In this document: one piece after another, positions 44,188-54,316 of the stretch | Layout: each line of letters begins with the position of its first letter | Position numbering within the stretch: the first letter of the stretch is position 1 | From: JABWBR01 sp036741235 | GTDB taxonomy: Bacteria; Bacteroidota; Bacteroidia; Chitinophagales; Saprospiraceae | DNA length: 64,000 nucleotides | Direction: 5' to 3' | Assembly (NCBI GenBank): GCA_036741235.1 | Contig: DAINSQ010000005.1 | Coordinates: 1 to 64,000, forward strand | Notes under the pieces: model-generated | The model's input: only the letters and a program-made list of their open reading frames with translations | What the model was told of the DNA's origin: nothing | Database searches by the model: none | Translations under genes and position numbers: made by a program

Positions 44188-45591
44188 ATGGCTATCAACT
44201 TTTACATCGAGTTAGCATATATGTTGGGCGCAGTGGGCTTTGTATGGGGCCTGCGCCTCCTGAGTTCGCCTGATTCCGCCCGCAAAGGCAATCTTATTGC
44301 TGCGGTTGGTATGGGATTAGCTATTATAGCCGCCCTGGCCATGCCTATCCCGGGTGCTAGTAATAATTACCTGTGGATCTTTGCCGGGTTGGCTATTGGT
44401 GGTGTTATAGGCGGATTTACCTCCTACCGGGTCCAAATGACTGCTATGCCGCAACTTGTGTCGATATTTAACGGCTTTGGCGGCGCTTGCGCTGTTCTGC
44501 TGGCTATCGTAGAGGCTGAACGCGGCCTGTCTACAGATATACCGATGGCGGGAGGTCAGTGGTCCATCACCTTGGCAACGCTTTTGATAGGGGGAGTTAC
44601 TTTTACCGGAAGTATGCTGGCTTATTTGAAACTTGACGGCAAGCTTGGCGATAATAAGTTTTTGCTGCCCAGGCATCAGGTAGTTAATCAGCTCTTTTTG
44701 CTGGCAGCCCTGGTTTGGGGTACTATCCTGTTCCTCAATAATGAAACAACTTCCATGACGGAGGTATACGGCTTTATGCTCTTGTGCCTTGTTTATGGCG
44801 CTTCTTTTGTGGTTCCGATCGGCGGGGCCGATATGCCGGTGGTCATTTCTTTGCTCAACTCATTTTCAGGGATTTCTGCCGCTACCTCAGGTATTATTTA
44901 CCACAACCAGTTTATGCTGGTCGGCGGTATCCTTGTAGGCGCATCGGGTACAATCCTGACTGTGATGATGTGTAAGGCCATGAACCGGTCGCTGCTTAAT
45001 GTATTGATCGGCGGATTTGGAGGCAACGCTGCCGGCGGAGGCAAAGCAACCGGCGAACAGGTAGTAAAAGAGGTAAGTCTCAACGATGCAGCAATTCTGC
45101 TCAACTACTCAAAGTCCGTTATCTTTGTACCGGGCTACGGACTGGCAGTAGCCCAAGCCCAGAAAGTCTGTAAGGAAATCGACGACCTGCTCAGCGCCAA
45201 CGGCGTCGATGTTAAATATGCCATTCACCCCGTAGCAGGGCGTATGCCCGGGCATATGAACGTACTGTTGGCCGAAGCCGACGTACCGTATCCCAAATTG
45301 CTCGATCTTGACGATGCCAACGACGCCCTGTCCAATGCCGACGTGGCAGTCATTGTGGGCGCCAACGATGTAGTAAACCCTGCTGCCGAGGACGACCCCT
45401 CCAGCCCGATATACGGTATGCCCGTACTAAAGGTGTGGAACGCTCAACATGTAATTGTGCTCAAACGCAGTATGAGCGCCGGCTATGCGGGAATTGAAAA
45501 TCCATTGTTTTTCCACGCCAGAAACCGCATGTTATTTGGCGACGCCAAAAACACACTTTCAAAATTAGTAGTTGAATTAAAAGGCTTGTAA
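44188..45591 (+). CDS. pntB: NAD(P) transhydrogenase subunit beta
   Basis: 467 residues. Many membrane helices (dII beta), including FGGACAVLLAIVE and NSFSGISAATSGIIYHN, then the NADP-binding dIII domain with VIFVPGYGLAVAQAQ, VKYAIHPVAGRMPGHMNVLLAEADVPY, VIVGANDVVNPAAEDD and VLKRSMSAGYAG. Completes the transhydrogenase that uses the proton gradient to make NADPH. Confidence 0.97.
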   Translation: MAINFYIELAYMLGAVGFVWGLRLLSSPDSARKGNLIAAVGMGLAIIAALAMPIPGASNNYLWIFAGLAIGGVIGGFTSYRVQMTAMPQLVSIFNGFGGACAVLLAIVEAERGLSTDIPMAGGQWSITLATLLIGGVTFTGSMLAYLKLDGKLGDNKFLLPRHQVVNQLFLLAALVWGTILFLNNETTSMTEVYGFMLLCLVYGASFVVPIGGADMPVVISLLNSFSGISAATSGIIYHNQFMLVGGILVGASGTILTVMMCKAMNRSLLNVLIGGFGGNAAGGGKATGEQVVKEVSLNDAAILLNYSKSVIFVPGYGLAVAQAQKVCKEIDDLLSANGVDVKYAIHPVAGRMPGHMNVLLAEADVPYPKLLDLDDANDALSNADVAVIVGANDVVNPAAEDDPSSPIYGMPVLKVWNAQHVIVLKRSMSAGYAGIENPLFFHARNRMLFGDAKNTLSKLVVELKGL

Positions 45592-45607
45592 GGCCGGCTT
45601 CTTCCCG

Positions 45608-46078
45608 TTATTCCTGAAACCCGCCCTCGATATCAATGCCTTTGTCTGATTTTTCCTCAGCGGCAGGTTTCGGCACGAGGCGGTTGAGCCCGGCGTAATA
45701 TATCAGGTTCCACTCGCCGTTGAGCTTGGCGAAACGCCTTATCATGCCGTATTCGCCGCTGCGGTGTACGATTTTTTCGATCATCAGGTCATCGCCGAAA
45801 GGCACAAATTCGAGCGTAAAACCGCTGTCGTTGGGGTCAAAACGCCGGTGCATGGTCCAATTGTTGCGCTCCCATCGGAAGTTATTGCCATTGATGGTAG
45901 CACTGTCGGCATTGTCGGGCAGCCCCTCCAGCGGAAAAACAATGTGTTCGATTTGATAGAGGCTGTCGCTCATAAAACGCTGGTAAAAAGCGTCAAATTC
46001 ACGCAACTCCTGCTGCCCGCCGCCGCTGCAGGCGCCGATGGCCGCCAGTAGAGACAGCCCCAAAATGATTCTGATCAT
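45608..46078 (-). CDS. Small lipoprotein (DUF4348-like)
   Basis: 156 residues. Lipobox IGAC (Cys17). Sequence FDAFYQRFMSDSLYQIEHIVFPL, NNFRWERNNWTMHRRFD and YGMIRRFAKLNGEWNLIYYAGL resembles DUF4348; I give that name with caution. Likely anchored in the inner or outer membrane; role unknown. Its ATG overlaps the stop of the hemD gene by four bases (ATGA). Confidence 0.75.
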   Translation of the reverse strand: MIRIILGLSLLAAIGACSGGGQQELREFDAFYQRFMSDSLYQIEHIVFPLEGLPDNADSATINGNNFRWERNNWTMHRRFDPNDSGFTLEFVPFGDDLMIEKIVHRSGEYGMIRRFAKLNGEWNLIYYAGLNRLVPKPAAEEKSDKGIDIEGGFQE

Positions 46079-46773
46079 GAATGGTGGTTTTTGTCGTTTT
46101 CCAGTTCAAAAATGGCCATCGCCAGTGAAACTTCAGATGGAAATGCTGCGCTCAACACTTCGCCGATGCCGGCATCCCGAAGCGCTTTCGCCGTTGTATC
46201 GCCAATGGCAACATAACGCTGAAATGACTGGGGCGTTACATTTTCCAGATACGAAATCGCATTTAGCGGGCTGGTAAGGACTACGTAGTCTGTAATCGGC
46301 AATTCCACATTTTTCCTGGGCTTATTTTCATAAACCACAATCTCCTCGCATCGAATCCCTTCAGGCAAATAGGGGAGCAAGGCTTGGCGTGACTGCGCGG
46401 CCTGAGGGAAGAGCACCCGGCGGCCTGCAGCAAGCCGGGCAAATGCAGGAGCAGTGCTTTCCGCTTGCCCTGTGCCGGTAAATGAAACGTTATACCCTGC
46501 CGCACGCACCGCTTCGGCAGTGGCCGGCCCATAAGCGGCAATCGACATGGCGGCGGCTTTCGCTTTGCCGGCAGGCGATAATTGGGAGAAAAAATAGTGA
46601 ACCCCGTTTTTGCTGTAAAAAAACAGCCAGTCGGCGGGGGGAATAATGGTGAAGGTTACGGGCGACAACTCAATGAGCGAAACGCCCGTAACCCGCCAGC
46701 CTTGTCGTTCGAGCAGCATCCGGAAAGCGCTGTCGGGCGCCAAGTCCCGGCTAATAAAAGCCGTTTTTGACAT
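46075..46773 (-). CDS. hemD: Uroporphyrinogen-III synthase
   Basis: 232 residues. Closes hydroxymethylbilane to uroporphyrinogen III in haem/B12 synthesis. Two Rossmann-like domains with DWLFFYSKNGVHYFF, AAYGPATAEAVRAAGY, LFPQAAQSRQALLPYL and YVVLTSPLNAISYLENV, plus YVAIGDTTAKALRDAG. The family is diverged, but these TSPxA / GxxTA motifs are diagnostic. Sits between the lipoprotein and the NYN-CSD genes with a 4-base overlap to one and a 1-base overlap (TAATG) to the other, so all three are probably one transcript. Confidence 0.88.
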   Translation of the reverse strand: MSKTAFISRDLAPDSAFRMLLERQGWRVTGVSLIELSPVTFTIIPPADWLFFYSKNGVHYFFSQLSPAGKAKAAAMSIAAYGPATAEAVRAAGYNVSFTGTGQAESTAPAFARLAAGRRVLFPQAAQSRQALLPYLPEGIRCEEIVVYENKPRKNVELPITDYVVLTSPLNAISYLENVTPQSFQRYVAIGDTTAKALRDAGIGEVLSAAFPSEVSLAMAIFELENDKNHHS

Positions 46774-47708
46774 TACAAGTACTCTTCTTCTTCAGCTGTC
46801 GGCTCACTAACGTCTTGTGGCTCCAATACCTTGACGTTGGTGGCGATATTTTGACCGTCGTCATTTTTGCCTACAACAAAAGAAACCCTGTCGCCCTCTT
46901 TAAGATCGTTGAAATCGCTGTCGAGAACGCTTGAATAGTGGAAAAACAGGTTATTGTTAGGGTACTTTATGAAACCGAACCCGTTCTTTAGGCTTAGAAT
47001 TTCGCTAATCTTGGTGTCTTCGTCAATTTCTTCAACAACAATAGGTTGTTTGCGACTTTCAGTTTGGACGAAAAGGTTGTTGATCAGCGGATCATTGCGT
47101 TTTAGTCTGTTGTCAATGATTTCGTGCATGGCAATCGGGTAGCTTACCTCTTCGAGCAAATCCTGCGAAGTGCGGGTGATCATACGCTTGCCAGCTTCCG
47201 TAGTGTATTCAAAATCCCAGCTCAACACCATAACGCGGGTACCCAGCGTATTGAGTTTTCGCACCAGCGGAACATAGTCGCCGTCAGATGCAATCAGTAC
47301 AAGTACGTCAAATCGCTTGTAAAACGATTGTTCATAGGCCTCCAGAGCCAGCCATACATCGATCCCCTTTTCTTCGCGTCTTCCGAAGATACTTTTCACA
47401 GGAAGGTAATGCGTTGTTACGCCCACCGACATCAGGATATCGTCAAAAACGCGATCCCAGTACAGCGTGTCGCCGCGTTGAGCGGCTTCCTGTGCATTCA
47501 ACCTGCCCCTGAAATAGTGCGCGTCGACGATTTGGCATAACCTTACGTCTGTGCGTTCTTCTTCGGCAACCTGGTTGCGTATGAATTCGTGAAGACCGGA
47601 GATGCTGACTCGTTTTTTTCGCGGGTGATCGTAGTTGTAAAAATTACTTACATGGAGGAAGTAATTGCCGTCATAGAAAACGCCAATTCGAACCATTTTG
47701 TCTTGCAT
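46773..47708 (-). CDS. NYN-domain (PIN-like) nuclease fused to a cold-shock domain
   Basis: 311 residues. N-terminal NYN/LabA-type domain with Asp13 in FYDGNY, Asp117 in KGIDVWLAL and Asp142/Asp144 in SDGDYVPLV: four acidic residues as in PIN-like metal-dependent RNases. After a linker (about 190-233) comes a cold-shock OB-fold (about 234-296): RNP1-like GFGFIKY at 243-249 and RNP2-like LFFHYS at 254-259, KEGDRVSFVVG. The tail is acidic. It probably binds and cuts RNA (inference). An alternative ATG lies four codons on. First gene of the run with hemD. Confidence 0.88.
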   Translation of the reverse strand: MQDKMVRIGVFYDGNYFLHVSNFYNYDHPRKKRVSISGLHEFIRNQVAEEERTDVRLCQIVDAHYFRGRLNAQEAAQRGDTLYWDRVFDDILMSVGVTTHYLPVKSIFGRREEKGIDVWLALEAYEQSFYKRFDVLVLIASDGDYVPLVRKLNTLGTRVMVLSWDFEYTTEAGKRMITRTSQDLLEEVSYPIAMHEIIDNRLKRNDPLINNLFVQTESRKQPIVVEEIDEDTKISEILSLKNGFGFIKYPNNNLFFHYSSVLDSDFNDLKEGDRVSFVVGKNDDGQNIATNVKVLEPQDVSEPTAEEEEYL

Positions 47709-48143
47709 AATGTAGTTCCTTTATATGTATTAAAATAATTGGCTTTGCGCCGAAGTTTACAAATTCTTAAGACATTGAGCATCATTGGTTTGATTTCAAT
47801 TCAATGCAATTTCCTGCTCAATTTTTTACCGCTTTGAGTATGGGTTTTATATGGAGATATACAATTTATTTGCTAGCTAAATGGAGCCATACGTGTATGA
47901 ATACTGCTGTATATCGATATTTTTTGGGCCGACAAATGTAACGTATTTATGCTATAATTGAGAACAAAGTTTTTGTTAGTTTTTAGTAAAAAATAACAAA
48001 CTTCACGTCATTATTAATAAAGATACGCCATCTGTTCTCATTTGTCAAGGCATTTGATGAAAATAGTAGGTTTTAACTATTCAATACAAGTACTTTTGCG
48101 TATCTTTGGCCGTCTTTTTAGAGACTAAACAGGACTACCATAA
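47709..48143. other. Intergenic region between divergent NYN-CSD gene and gyrA
   Basis: 435 bases, AT-rich, no convincing gene. It holds the gyrA -7 elements at 48091-48108. I see no tRNA, no strong hairpin and no array. Upstream control of the NYN-CSD gene must lie here but no clear -7 box is seen for it. Confidence 0.7.
48091..48108 (+). promoter_or_regulatory. Two -7 elements for gyrA
   Basis: TACTTTTG at 48091-48098 and TATCTTTG at 48101-48108, both perfect TAnnTTTG and 35-45 bases before the gyrA ATG. The -33 matches are poor for both. Two overlapping start sites are possible. Confidence 0.6.
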
Positions 48144-50726
48144 ATGTCATCTGATCAACGAATCATTCCCGTCAATATTGAGGAACAAATGAAGTCGGCA
48201 TACATTGACTACTCTATGTCAGTCATTGTATCGCGGGCATTGCCGGATGTTAGGGACGGGCTCAAACCGGTACATCGCCGAGTGCTTTACGGCATGTCGG
48301 AATTAGGGCTTGGCTACGGCAAAGCGCATAAAAAATCAGCCAGAATTGTGGGGGAGGTATTGGGAAAATACCACCCGCACGGCGACGCCTCGGTTTACGA
48401 TACGATGGTACGTATGGCTCAGGATTGGTCATTGCGCTATCCTTTGGTAGACGGCCAGGGCAACTTCGGTTCGATGGACGGCGACAGCCCGGCAGCAATG
48501 CGTTATACGGAGGCCCGGCTCAACCGCATTAGCGACGAAATGCTCGCCGATATTAACAAGGATACGGTTGATTTTACCCTCAATTTCGACGATTCACTCG
48601 AGGAGCCTACTGTGCTCCCCGCCAAATTGCCCAATCTGCTTGTCAACGGCGCCTCAGGTATCGCCGTGGGTATGGCTACCAATATGATGCCCCACAACCT
48701 CAGCGAGGTGGTCGACGGTATTGTAGCCACCGTTGATAACCCGGATATCACCATTGCCGAACTGATGGAGTTTATCAAAGCCCCCGATTTCCCCACAGGC
48801 GGTATTATCTACGATTATCAGGGTATCAAGGAGGCATTCCACACCGGTAGGGGCCGGGTGGTGGTGCGAGGCAGGGCCGAGATCCAGGATGACGGCGGCA
48901 GGGAGGTGATCATTATTACCGAAATTCCCTACCAGGTCAATAAAGCGTCGCTGGTCGCCAAAATAGCTGAACTGGTCAACGAAAAAAAGATCGAAGGCAT
49001 TAGCGATGTGCGCGACGAATCGGATCGCAACGGCGTACGCGTCGTTGTGGAAATCAAACGTGACGCCCTGGCCAATGTAGTACTCAGCCAACTCTATAAA
49101 TATACGCCGCTGCAATCTTCCTACGGCGTCAACAATGTGGCGCTGGTCAACGGCCGCCCCATGACGCTGTCGCTCAAGGATATGATCACGGAATTCATAA
49201 AATTCCGCATCGAGGTCATTGTACGCCGTACCCGCTTCGATCTCAAAAAGGCGCTCTCGAGGGCTCATATCCTGGCAGGCCTGCTGATCGCGCTCGACTA
49301 TATCGACGCCGTGATCGACCTGATCCGCGCCTCGAAAAACCCGGATGAGGCCCGCGACGGCTTGATGCAGGGCGCTTTTATCAACGACCTCGATCTCTTT
49401 TGGGAAAAATTCCGCACGCTTATCGAAGAGGCCAGTACCGACGAATTTCCAGTTTTAGAAGGCCATGTGCTTTCTGAAGAACAGGCCAAGGCTATCCTGG
49501 AAATGCGCCTGCAACGCCTTACCGGCCTCGAACGCGATAAGATCAAAGAGGAATACGACGAGATTCAACGTCGTATCCACGACCTGCGCGAAATCCTGGC
49601 CAGCGAAGCGCTGCAACGAGAGGTGGTTAAACAGGAATTACTTGATATTAAAGAAAAATATGGCGACGCCCGCCGCACCGAGATCAGCTATTCGGATGGC
49701 GATATCAGCATCGAAGATCTGATCAAAGACGAGGATGTGGCCATTACGATTTCTCACCTGGGCTATATCAAGCGCACTCCGGTGGCGGAATACCGCACGC
49801 AAGGCAGGGGAGGACGCGGCTCGCAAGGCAGCAAAACGCGCGACGAAGATTTCATTGAGCACCTTTTTGTAGCTACCAATCACAATTATTTGCTGTTGTT
49901 TACCGAACAAGGCAAATGTTATTGGCTGCGCGTGTACGAAATTCCCGAGGCAAGCAAAACATCCAGCGGCCGCGTAATCCAGAATATCCTGTCGCTGCCT
50001 AAAGATGACAAGATCAGGGCTTATATCATTGTCAAGGACCTTACAGACAAGGAGTTTATCGACAACCACTATATTATGTTTTGTACCCGCCGAGGTATGG
50101 TCAAAAAGACGGCTGTCGAGGCATTTTCACGCCCCAGGGCAGGCGGCATTATTGCCATTACAATCAACGAAGACGACCAACTGCTGGAAGCTCGTTTGAC
50201 CGGTGGCGCCCATGAGATTTTTATCGCTACCCGCAATGGAAACGCTATTCGATTCAACGAATCAAAAGTGCGCGCCATGGGCCGCTCTGCCGCCGGCGTG
50301 ATCGGCGTTACGCTTAACGACGGCGGAAAAGACGAAGTAGTGGGCATGGTTTGCGTAGCGCCTGATGATAATACTTCGACTATTCTCGTCGTATCTGAAA
50401 AAGGAAACGGCAAGCGTTCGGAAGTAGACGACTACCGCCTCACCGGCCGCGGCGGCAAAGGCGTCAAAACAATGCAGGTAACAGATAAAACAGGCGCCGT
50501 TATCGCTATCAAATCAGTTAATGAAGACGACGACCTGATGATCACTACCAAGTCGGGTATTATTATCCGAATGCCTGTCTCAGATATTCGTGTGATGGTC
50601 CGCGCTACCAAGTGCGTAAGGGTGATCCGACTCGACTACGACGAGGAGATCGCCGATGTTACCGTGCTTCAGCAAAGCCCCGAAGAAGAGGTCGCCGCTG
50701 AACCGGAAACAGCCCCTGAAGCCTGA
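48144..50726 (+). CDS. gyrA: DNA gyrase subunit A
   Basis: 860 residues. Introduces negative supercoils. Breakage-reunion domain with catalytic Tyr121 in [10 protein letters not shown], the quinolone-pocket helix [10 protein letters not shown] (Ala82 where E. coli has Ser83; Asp86 equals Asp87), [14 protein letters not shown], and the coiled-coil. The C-terminal domain carries a GyrA box ([10 protein letters not shown]) needed for DNA wrapping, distinguishing it from ParC, and ends in an acidic tail. Complete. Own promoter upstream. Confidence 0.97.
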   Translation: MSSDQRIIPVNIEEQMKSAYIDYSMSVIVSRALPDVRDGLKPVHRRVLYGMSELGLGYGKAHKKSARIVGEVLGKYHPHGDASVYDTMVRMAQDWSLRYPLVDGQGNFGSMDGDSPAAMRYTEARLNRISDEMLADINKDTVDFTLNFDDSLEEPTVLPAKLPNLLVNGASGIAVGMATNMMPHNLSEVVDGIVATVDNPDITIAELMEFIKAPDFPTGGIIYDYQGIKEAFHTGRGRVVVRGRAEIQDDGGREVIIITEIPYQVNKASLVAKIAELVNEKKIEGISDVRDESDRNGVRVVVEIKRDALANVVLSQLYKYTPLQSSYGVNNVALVNGRPMTLSLKDMITEFIKFRIEVIVRRTRFDLKKALSRAHILAGLLIALDYIDAVIDLIRASKNPDEARDGLMQGAFINDLDLFWEKFRTLIEEASTDEFPVLEGHVLSEEQAKAILEMRLQRLTGLERDKIKEEYDEIQRRIHDLREILASEALQREVVKQELLDIKEKYGDARRTEISYSDGDISIEDLIKDEDVAITISHLGYIKRTPVAEYRTQGRGGRGSQGSKTRDEDFIEHLFVATNHNYLLLFTEQGKCYWLRVYEIPEASKTSSGRVIQNILSLPKDDKIRAYIIVKDLTDKEFIDNHYIMFCTRRGMVKKTAVEAFSRPRAGGIIAITINEDDQLLEARLTGGAHEIFIATRNGNAIRFNESKVRAMGRSAAGVIGVTLNDGGKDEVVGMVCVAPDDNTSTILVVSEKGNGKRSEVDDYRLTGRGGKGVKTMQVTDKTGAVIAIKSVNEDDDLMITTKSGIIIRMPVSDIRVMVRATKCVRVIRLDYDEEIADVTVLQQSPEEEVAAEPETAPEA

Positions 50727-50828
50727 TTTTAACTAAATCTTGACATTGTTAACAACCTTTTTGATGTGTCATTTGCGTTTTATTACGTCAGATAATTTGT
50801 AATTAACTCTTTCATCAAACTCAGTATT

Positions 50829-52160
50829 ATGAAAAAATTAATCTTCGGCCTGTCGGTAATGGTGTTGCTCTCGGGAGCGCTGACGGCACAAGAGGATGCC
50901 GAAAAAGCGCTAAAAACTGCGGGCAAAGCCATGGGGGCTTATAACCTGGATCCTGCACAAAATAAATCCAAATTGCAGGAGGCTGTTACCGCTATTGATA
51001 TCGCTGCTGAAGGGGCGGAAACCGGTAAACTTGTCAAAACCTGGCAGTTGAAAGGCGAGATCTACAACGAAATTGCCACCCAAATTGTGACGGTTCGCCA
51101 GTTAGGTATCGGCAAACTCGACGATCTTCCCAAAGTTAAACATCCCGCACTTCAGGCAAGCGGCGCTTTCCAGAAAGCGTTTGAACTTTCCGAGAAGAAA
51201 TACGAGAAAAAGGATGCCCTCAAAGGCCTCCAGGTTGCGCAGTCTAACCTGTATAACCTCGGCATTTACGCCTATGAGGATAAAGACTACGCCCTGGCTT
51301 TCAATGATTTTCAAGAAGTGATTAAAGTGCACGACTTGCTCAAAGCCAACGGCGAGGCTAGTTCGCTAGATGCGGAAGGCACGCTCAATGATCAGATGTA
51401 TATCACCGGCCTGGCCGGCCTGAATGCCGAGAAAGTTGCAGAAGCAAAACCTTATTTTGAAAAGCTCTACGCCGGCAATTATGACAAACCCGCCATCTAT
51501 GAGGCGCTTTATAAGCTGAAAGCGGAAGAAAATATCGAAGAGGCTTATAAATACCTCGAAACGGGCCGCAAGAAGTATCCCGACGATATTTCACTGCTGT
51601 TTGCTGAAATTAACCATTACTTGCGCCTTAATAAACTCGACGAACTGATCGGCGAACTTAAAATGGCTATTGAAAAGGAACCCAATAATATTTCGCTGTA
51701 TTCTACGCTCGGTAACGTATACGACAACCTCTACCAGCGTGAGTATGCAGCCGGCAATATTGCCAAGTCTGATGAATATTTCAATAGCGCCTTCGATTAC
51801 TACAACCAGGCGTTGTCAAAAGACCCTACATTCCTGGATGCCATCTACAGTATCGGCGCCCTGTATTACAATAAAGCGGCTACGATGTCGAAGGAACTAA
51901 ATACTCTGGCCAACGACTTGAGCAAAGAAGGCCAGAAGAAATACGACACGCTGCATAAGGAAATCGAAATGCAATTTGACAAGGCATTGCCTTATTTCCA
52001 AAAAGCAGAGTCGATGAATCCCAACGATGTCAATACGCTGATCGCTCTGAAGGAAATTTTTGCCCGCAAAGACGATTTCGAGAAATCCAACGAGTTTAAG
52101 AAGCGTTTTGAAGTGGTGAACGGCGGCGGCAAAAATGAGTCTTCTTATTTTAAGCAATAA
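50829..52160 (+). CDS. Secreted TPR-repeat protein
   Basis: 443 residues. Signal peptide MKKLIFGLSVMVLLSGALTAQ; several TPR-like helix pairs, such as ALAFNDFQEVIKVHDLL, AKPYFEKLYAGNYDKPAIYEALYKL and FNSAFDYYNQALSKDPTFLDAIYSIGALYYNKA. No lipobox or sorting domain, so probably periplasmic scaffold. No partner is evident. A strong terminator follows. In the 102-base gap after gyrA a TTTG and TAATTTG lie 17 apart, near consensus. Confidence 0.85.
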   Translation: MKKLIFGLSVMVLLSGALTAQEDAEKALKTAGKAMGAYNLDPAQNKSKLQEAVTAIDIAAEGAETGKLVKTWQLKGEIYNEIATQIVTVRQLGIGKLDDLPKVKHPALQASGAFQKAFELSEKKYEKKDALKGLQVAQSNLYNLGIYAYEDKDYALAFNDFQEVIKVHDLLKANGEASSLDAEGTLNDQMYITGLAGLNAEKVAEAKPYFEKLYAGNYDKPAIYEALYKLKAEENIEEAYKYLETGRKKYPDDISLLFAEINHYLRLNKLDELIGELKMAIEKEPNNISLYSTLGNVYDNLYQREYAAGNIAKSDEYFNSAFDYYNQALSKDPTFLDAIYSIGALYYNKAATMSKELNTLANDLSKEGQKKYDTLHKEIEMQFDKALPYFQKAESMNPNDVNTLIALKEIFARKDDFEKSNEFKKRFEVVNGGGKNESSYFKQ

Positions 52161-52186
52161 TAAGACAGGATAGCACTGCTACCCCG

Positions 52187-52225
52187 GCGTCCCAACTATA
52201 CCGCATAGTTGGGACGCTTTTTTTT
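52187..52225 (+). terminator. Intrinsic terminator
   Basis: Perfect 13-bp stem (52187-52199 with 52205-52217), five-base loop and eight T. Textbook rho-independent terminator for the TPR gene. Confidence 0.95.
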
Positions 52226-52270
52226 GAACCATCCGCCCGCCCCGCTGTTTTGTCAGCACATTGAACCGGT

Positions 52271-53587
52271 ATGGAAAACGGAATTGCTATTTTTTGGTTT
52301 CGCCGCGATTTGCGGCTACACGATAATGCAGGCCTCTATCACGCCCTGTCATCAGGCCATCCCGTTTTGCCGCTTTTTGTTTTTGATACTAATATTCTCG
52401 GCCAACTTGAGGATTGCCGCGACGCCAGAGTGAGTTTTATTCATCAGGAAATTACGGTGCTCGATGAGCAATTGCGCCGGCTGGGTTGCGCTATGCTGGT
52501 GAAATACGGCGACCCGGCAGAGGTGTGGCGACAATTGTTGCAAACCTACCGGGTGAAGGCCGTCTATGCCAACCACGACTATGAAACCTATGCCATTGAA
52601 CGCGACCGGCAAGCGGCAGAGTTGTTCAAAGCGCAGCATATCGCATTTCATACGTACAAAGATCACGTCATTTTTGAAAAAGATGAAGTAGTGAAAGACG
52701 ACGGCGGTCCATATACCGTCTTTACCCCCTACAGCCGCAAATGGCGCGCCAGACTGGCCACCCACCCCGAAGCGCTGAAACCTTATGACACGGAACCGCT
52801 GTTCGAGCGCTTTGTCAAACAACCCGCCGTACCGCCGATACCCCCCTTGTCAGATATGGGGTTTGAACTTTCAAATATGCCCATACCGGGTAAAACGGTG
52901 AGTCGCGCACTAATCAAAAATTACGACAAAACAAGGGATATACCAGGTATTCCGGGCACTTCGCGCCTGGGTATACATTTTCGCTTCGGTACTATCAGTA
53001 TCAGGGAAAAAGCGCGCCATGCCCTTGAATTAAACCAGGTATACGTCAACGAACTGATTTGGCGGGACTTTTATGCGCAGATATTATTTCATTTTCCGCG
53101 AGTGGAAACCCAGGCCTTTCGACCGGAATACGACCAGATTCAATGGCGCAACGACCCCGGGGAATTTGAGCGTTGGTGTGAGGGTCGTACCGGCTATCCC
53201 ATTGTTGATGCCGGTATGCGGGAGCTCAACGCTACGGGGTATATGCACAACCGCGTTCGTATGATCGTCGCTAGTTTCCTGACCAAGCACCTGTTGATCG
53301 ACTGGCGCTGGGGCGAAGCCTATTTTGCTTCAAAACTGCTGGATTTCGATTTGGCGAGTAACAACGGCGGTTGGCAATGGGCGGCAGGCTGTGGCACCGA
53401 TGCAGCGCCATATTTCAGGGTATTCAACCCCACGGCACAACAGCAGAAATTTGACAAAGACTTTCTTTATATCAAAAAATGGGCGCCGGAGTGGGGGAGT
53501 GCCGCCTATCCCGAGCCAATGGTCGACCATCAGCTTGCACGGGTACGCTGTCTTGAAACCTACAAAGCAGCGCTTAGTCGCCGGTGA
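52271..53587 (+). CDS. Deoxyribodipyrimidine photolyase / cryptochrome
   Basis: 438 residues. N-terminal alpha/beta domain IAIFWFRRDLRLHDNAGL, then FAD-binding helical domain with FTPYSRKWR, SRLGIHFRFGTISIRE, VNELIWRDFYAQILFHFP, WCEGRTGYPIVDAGMRELNATGYMHNR and NNGGWQWAAGCGTDAAPYFRVFNP. Repairs UV-made cyclobutane dimers with blue light. Complete CPD-photolyase motifs; a signalling cryptochrome is less likely. Its last 28 bases overlap the 3' end of coaE on the other strand. Confidence 0.95.
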   Translation: MENGIAIFWFRRDLRLHDNAGLYHALSSGHPVLPLFVFDTNILGQLEDCRDARVSFIHQEITVLDEQLRRLGCAMLVKYGDPAEVWRQLLQTYRVKAVYANHDYETYAIERDRQAAELFKAQHIAFHTYKDHVIFEKDEVVKDDGGPYTVFTPYSRKWRARLATHPEALKPYDTEPLFERFVKQPAVPPIPPLSDMGFELSNMPIPGKTVSRALIKNYDKTRDIPGIPGTSRLGIHFRFGTISIREKARHALELNQVYVNELIWRDFYAQILFHFPRVETQAFRPEYDQIQWRNDPGEFERWCEGRTGYPIVDAGMRELNATGYMHNRVRMIVASFLTKHLLIDWRWGEAYFASKLLDFDLASNNGGWQWAAGCGTDAAPYFRVFNPTAQQQKFDKDFLYIKKWAPEWGSAAYPEPMVDHQLARVRCLETYKAALSRR

Positions 53588-54150
53588 ATAGCCATCACCT
53601 GCTCGATAAGCGAATGTTGACCATCATTGAAAATCACATAATCCGCCAGGGCTACCTTTTCCTCCTCCGGCATTTGCTGTCTTATCCTTGCCTCTACTTC
53701 CTCCTCCGTACTGTTATCGCGGGCTACCACGCGTTGTATGCGCAGTTCCAATGGCGCAGTCACAACGATCATCGCGTTAAGCAGCCGGTATCCTCCGCTT
53801 TCGTAAAGTAACGCGGCTTCTTTCAGCGCATAAGGAACATTTTCTTGTTGTCTAAACCAGTTTTCGCCATCTTCAAAAACGGCGGGATGCACTACAGCAT
53901 TAAGTTGCTGGAGCAAATCGCGATTATTAAAAGCTTTTTCCGCCAGGAACTTCCGGTTTAAGGTTCCTTCCGGCGTATAGGCTTCCGCTCCAAAAAGCGC
54001 CTTGATATCGGTCATTAGCTTTTTGTTGTGGCTCATGAGCCATTTGGCCCGCTCGTCGGCGTAATAAACGGGTATGCCCAGCGTCTCAAATATGCGACAA
54101 ACAGTAGTTTTTCCACTACCTATACCGCCGGTGATGCCGATTTTTTTCAT
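53560..54150 (-). CDS. coaE: Dephospho-CoA kinase
   Basis: 196 residues; last step of CoA synthesis. P-loop GITGGIGSGKTTVCRIF, GIPVYYADERAKWLM, NAVVHPAVFE, PYALKEAALLYESGGYRLL and the lid RVVARDNSTEEEVEARIRQQ. Complete. Confidence 0.96.
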   Translation of the reverse strand: MKKIGITGGIGSGKTTVCRIFETLGIPVYYADERAKWLMSHNKKLMTDIKALFGAEAYTPEGTLNRKFLAEKAFNNRDLLQQLNAVVHPAVFEDGENWFRQQENVPYALKEAALLYESGGYRLLNAMIVVTAPLELRIQRVVARDNSTEEEVEARIRQQMPEEEKVALADYVIFNDGQHSLIEQVMAIHRRLSAAL

Positions 54151-54316
54151 GATCGATTTTTGTTTAAGACGGTTTAAATTTAAGAACTGAAATGGAGAAT
54201 GAGGGGGAAATGTGACGGTATCCTCTTGTCACTTTCCGACATTTACGATCTTTTTTGGCTCACATATCGGGGGCATTCCCTATTTTCAGCACGAAAATTT
54301 AAAAACACCATATCTT

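Noticed and set aside
47709..48143. tRNA or small RNA in the long intergenic region
   Set aside because: No cloverleaf or strong hairpin could be seen; only gyrA promoter-like boxes.
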